Source: Streptomyces roseochromogenus subsp. oscitans DS 12.976 (GTDB lineage: Bacteria > Actinomycetota > Actinomycetes > Streptomycetales > Streptomycetaceae). Taken from it: a DNA stretch of 64,000 bases. Below, piece after piece: positions 63,660 to 64,000 of this stretch. The notes below the pieces were generated by a model. It ran no database searches and had not been told where the DNA came from. It saw nothing but the letters and a program-made list of their open reading frames with translations. Numbering within the stretch: the first letter of the stretch is position 1; every line of letters begins with the position of its first letter. The position numbers and the translations under genes are program-made. The DNA lies in NCBI RefSeq assembly GCF_000497445.1, contig NZ_CM002285.1, forward strand, positions 9,330,961-9,394,960, read 5' to 3'.

Positions 63660-64000
63660 CCTGCTGGCACCGCGCCATCGCGGACTTGCCGGAGCGGCTT
63701 GCGACCTTGGCGGATCCTCGGGACCGACAGGGGAAGCCTCACCCGTTCTTGAGTGTGCTGCTGGTTGCCTGCCCGGCCGGTGGGAGAAGAACGCTCCGCA
63801 GGACACGCTCGCCCGGCTCGGTGCCCGCACGGCGACGGTGTGTCGGTATCCGGGTGACACCGAGCGGGTCGACCGTCCGGCCCCTGATGAACTGCACCTG
63901 TCTAGGCGGCCTGGCCGACCTGCTTGGATGCGACCCTCCAGAGGCCGACCCCCTGGCCGTAGACGGCAACCGCGGGTGGCTCGCGTACCTCCGGCAGTCC
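63660..64000 (+). pseudogene. ISAs1-family transposase, degenerate copy 2 (cut by window end)
   Basis: Plus-strand pieces across three frames: LPERLATLADPRDRQGKPHP, then FLSVLLVACPAG; WEKNAPQDTLARLGARTATV; and SGSTVRPLMNCTCLGGLADL, LGCDPPEADPLAVDGN. These are the N-terminal blocks of the family, joined only by two frameshifts. It continues beyond the window. Confidence 0.8.

Overview
This is high-GC actinobacterial DNA, almost certainly from a Streptomyces chromosome. Codon third positions are GC-rich, GTG starts with GGAGG-type ribosome sites are common, and the gene content is typical: snapalysin, a gamma-butyrolactone-receptor-like TetR protein, an operator matching the known CebR box, an ATPase-less sugar ABC operon, a GH12 cellulase and Tat-exported oxidoreductases. 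Intact genes alternate with many broken ones and with remnants of at least seven insertion-sequence families. That mix suggests an accessory region such as a chromosome arm, but nothing here proves the position.

Layout. 0-3 kb: two tandem AidA/PixA-family genes, a 233-bp MITE-like element with terminal inverted repeats and a 5-bp target duplication, and a cyclophilin. 3-7.3 kb: two IS5-type remnants, each beside a coiled-coil accessory protein, a lipoprotein, a serine-recombinase scrap and a decayed type II thioesterase. 7.8-11.3 kb: a membrane protein, an XRE regulator, a TetR fragment and an L,D-transpeptidase-like lipoprotein. 11.3-17.6 kb: an alpha-glucoside uptake operon (binding protein, two permeases, GH13 glucosidase) divergent from a LacI regulator, with clear palindromic sites. 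18-25.6 kb: an SDR, an F420-type flavoprotein, two TetR regulators, a GH12-CBM13 cellulase behind a perfect 18-bp CebR-type palindrome, and a Tat FAD oxidoreductase. 25.7-32.2 kb: an IS256 remnant, an unknown protein, a second two-cysteine lipoprotein, and a two-gene molybdenum hydroxylase (iorBA-like). 32.2-46 kb: an MmyB-like regulator, an MFS exporter, an AAA ATPase, a second L,D-transpeptidase, a secreted D/R-tailed protein, snapalysin, an aldo/keto reductase pseudogene and an esterase. 46-64 kb: a dense gene graveyard (IS30, IS21, IS1182, IS630, two ISAs1, resolvase, Dam, CoiA-like and glycosyltransferase fragments). Intact genes within it are an FAD monooxygenase/TetR pair, an alpha/beta hydrolase, a secreted trypsin-like protease, a TolB-like protein, a GT39-type membrane protein and an IclR regulator.

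How the genes fit together. The best-supported functional unit is 11.3-17.6 kb: alpha-glucosides are bound outside the cell, imported through the two permeases (probably energised by a shared ATPase such as MsiK encoded elsewhere), cleaved by the GH13 enzyme and controlled by the LacI protein. The cellulase is probably part of a CebR regulon whose regulator lies outside the window. The FAD monooxygenase and its divergent TetR partner share one operator-like inverted repeat.

The most novel-looking structures are the MITE-like element at 2186-2418 and the IS5-associated coiled-coil/winged-helix proteins. All family assignments were made by reading the translations; no database search was run.
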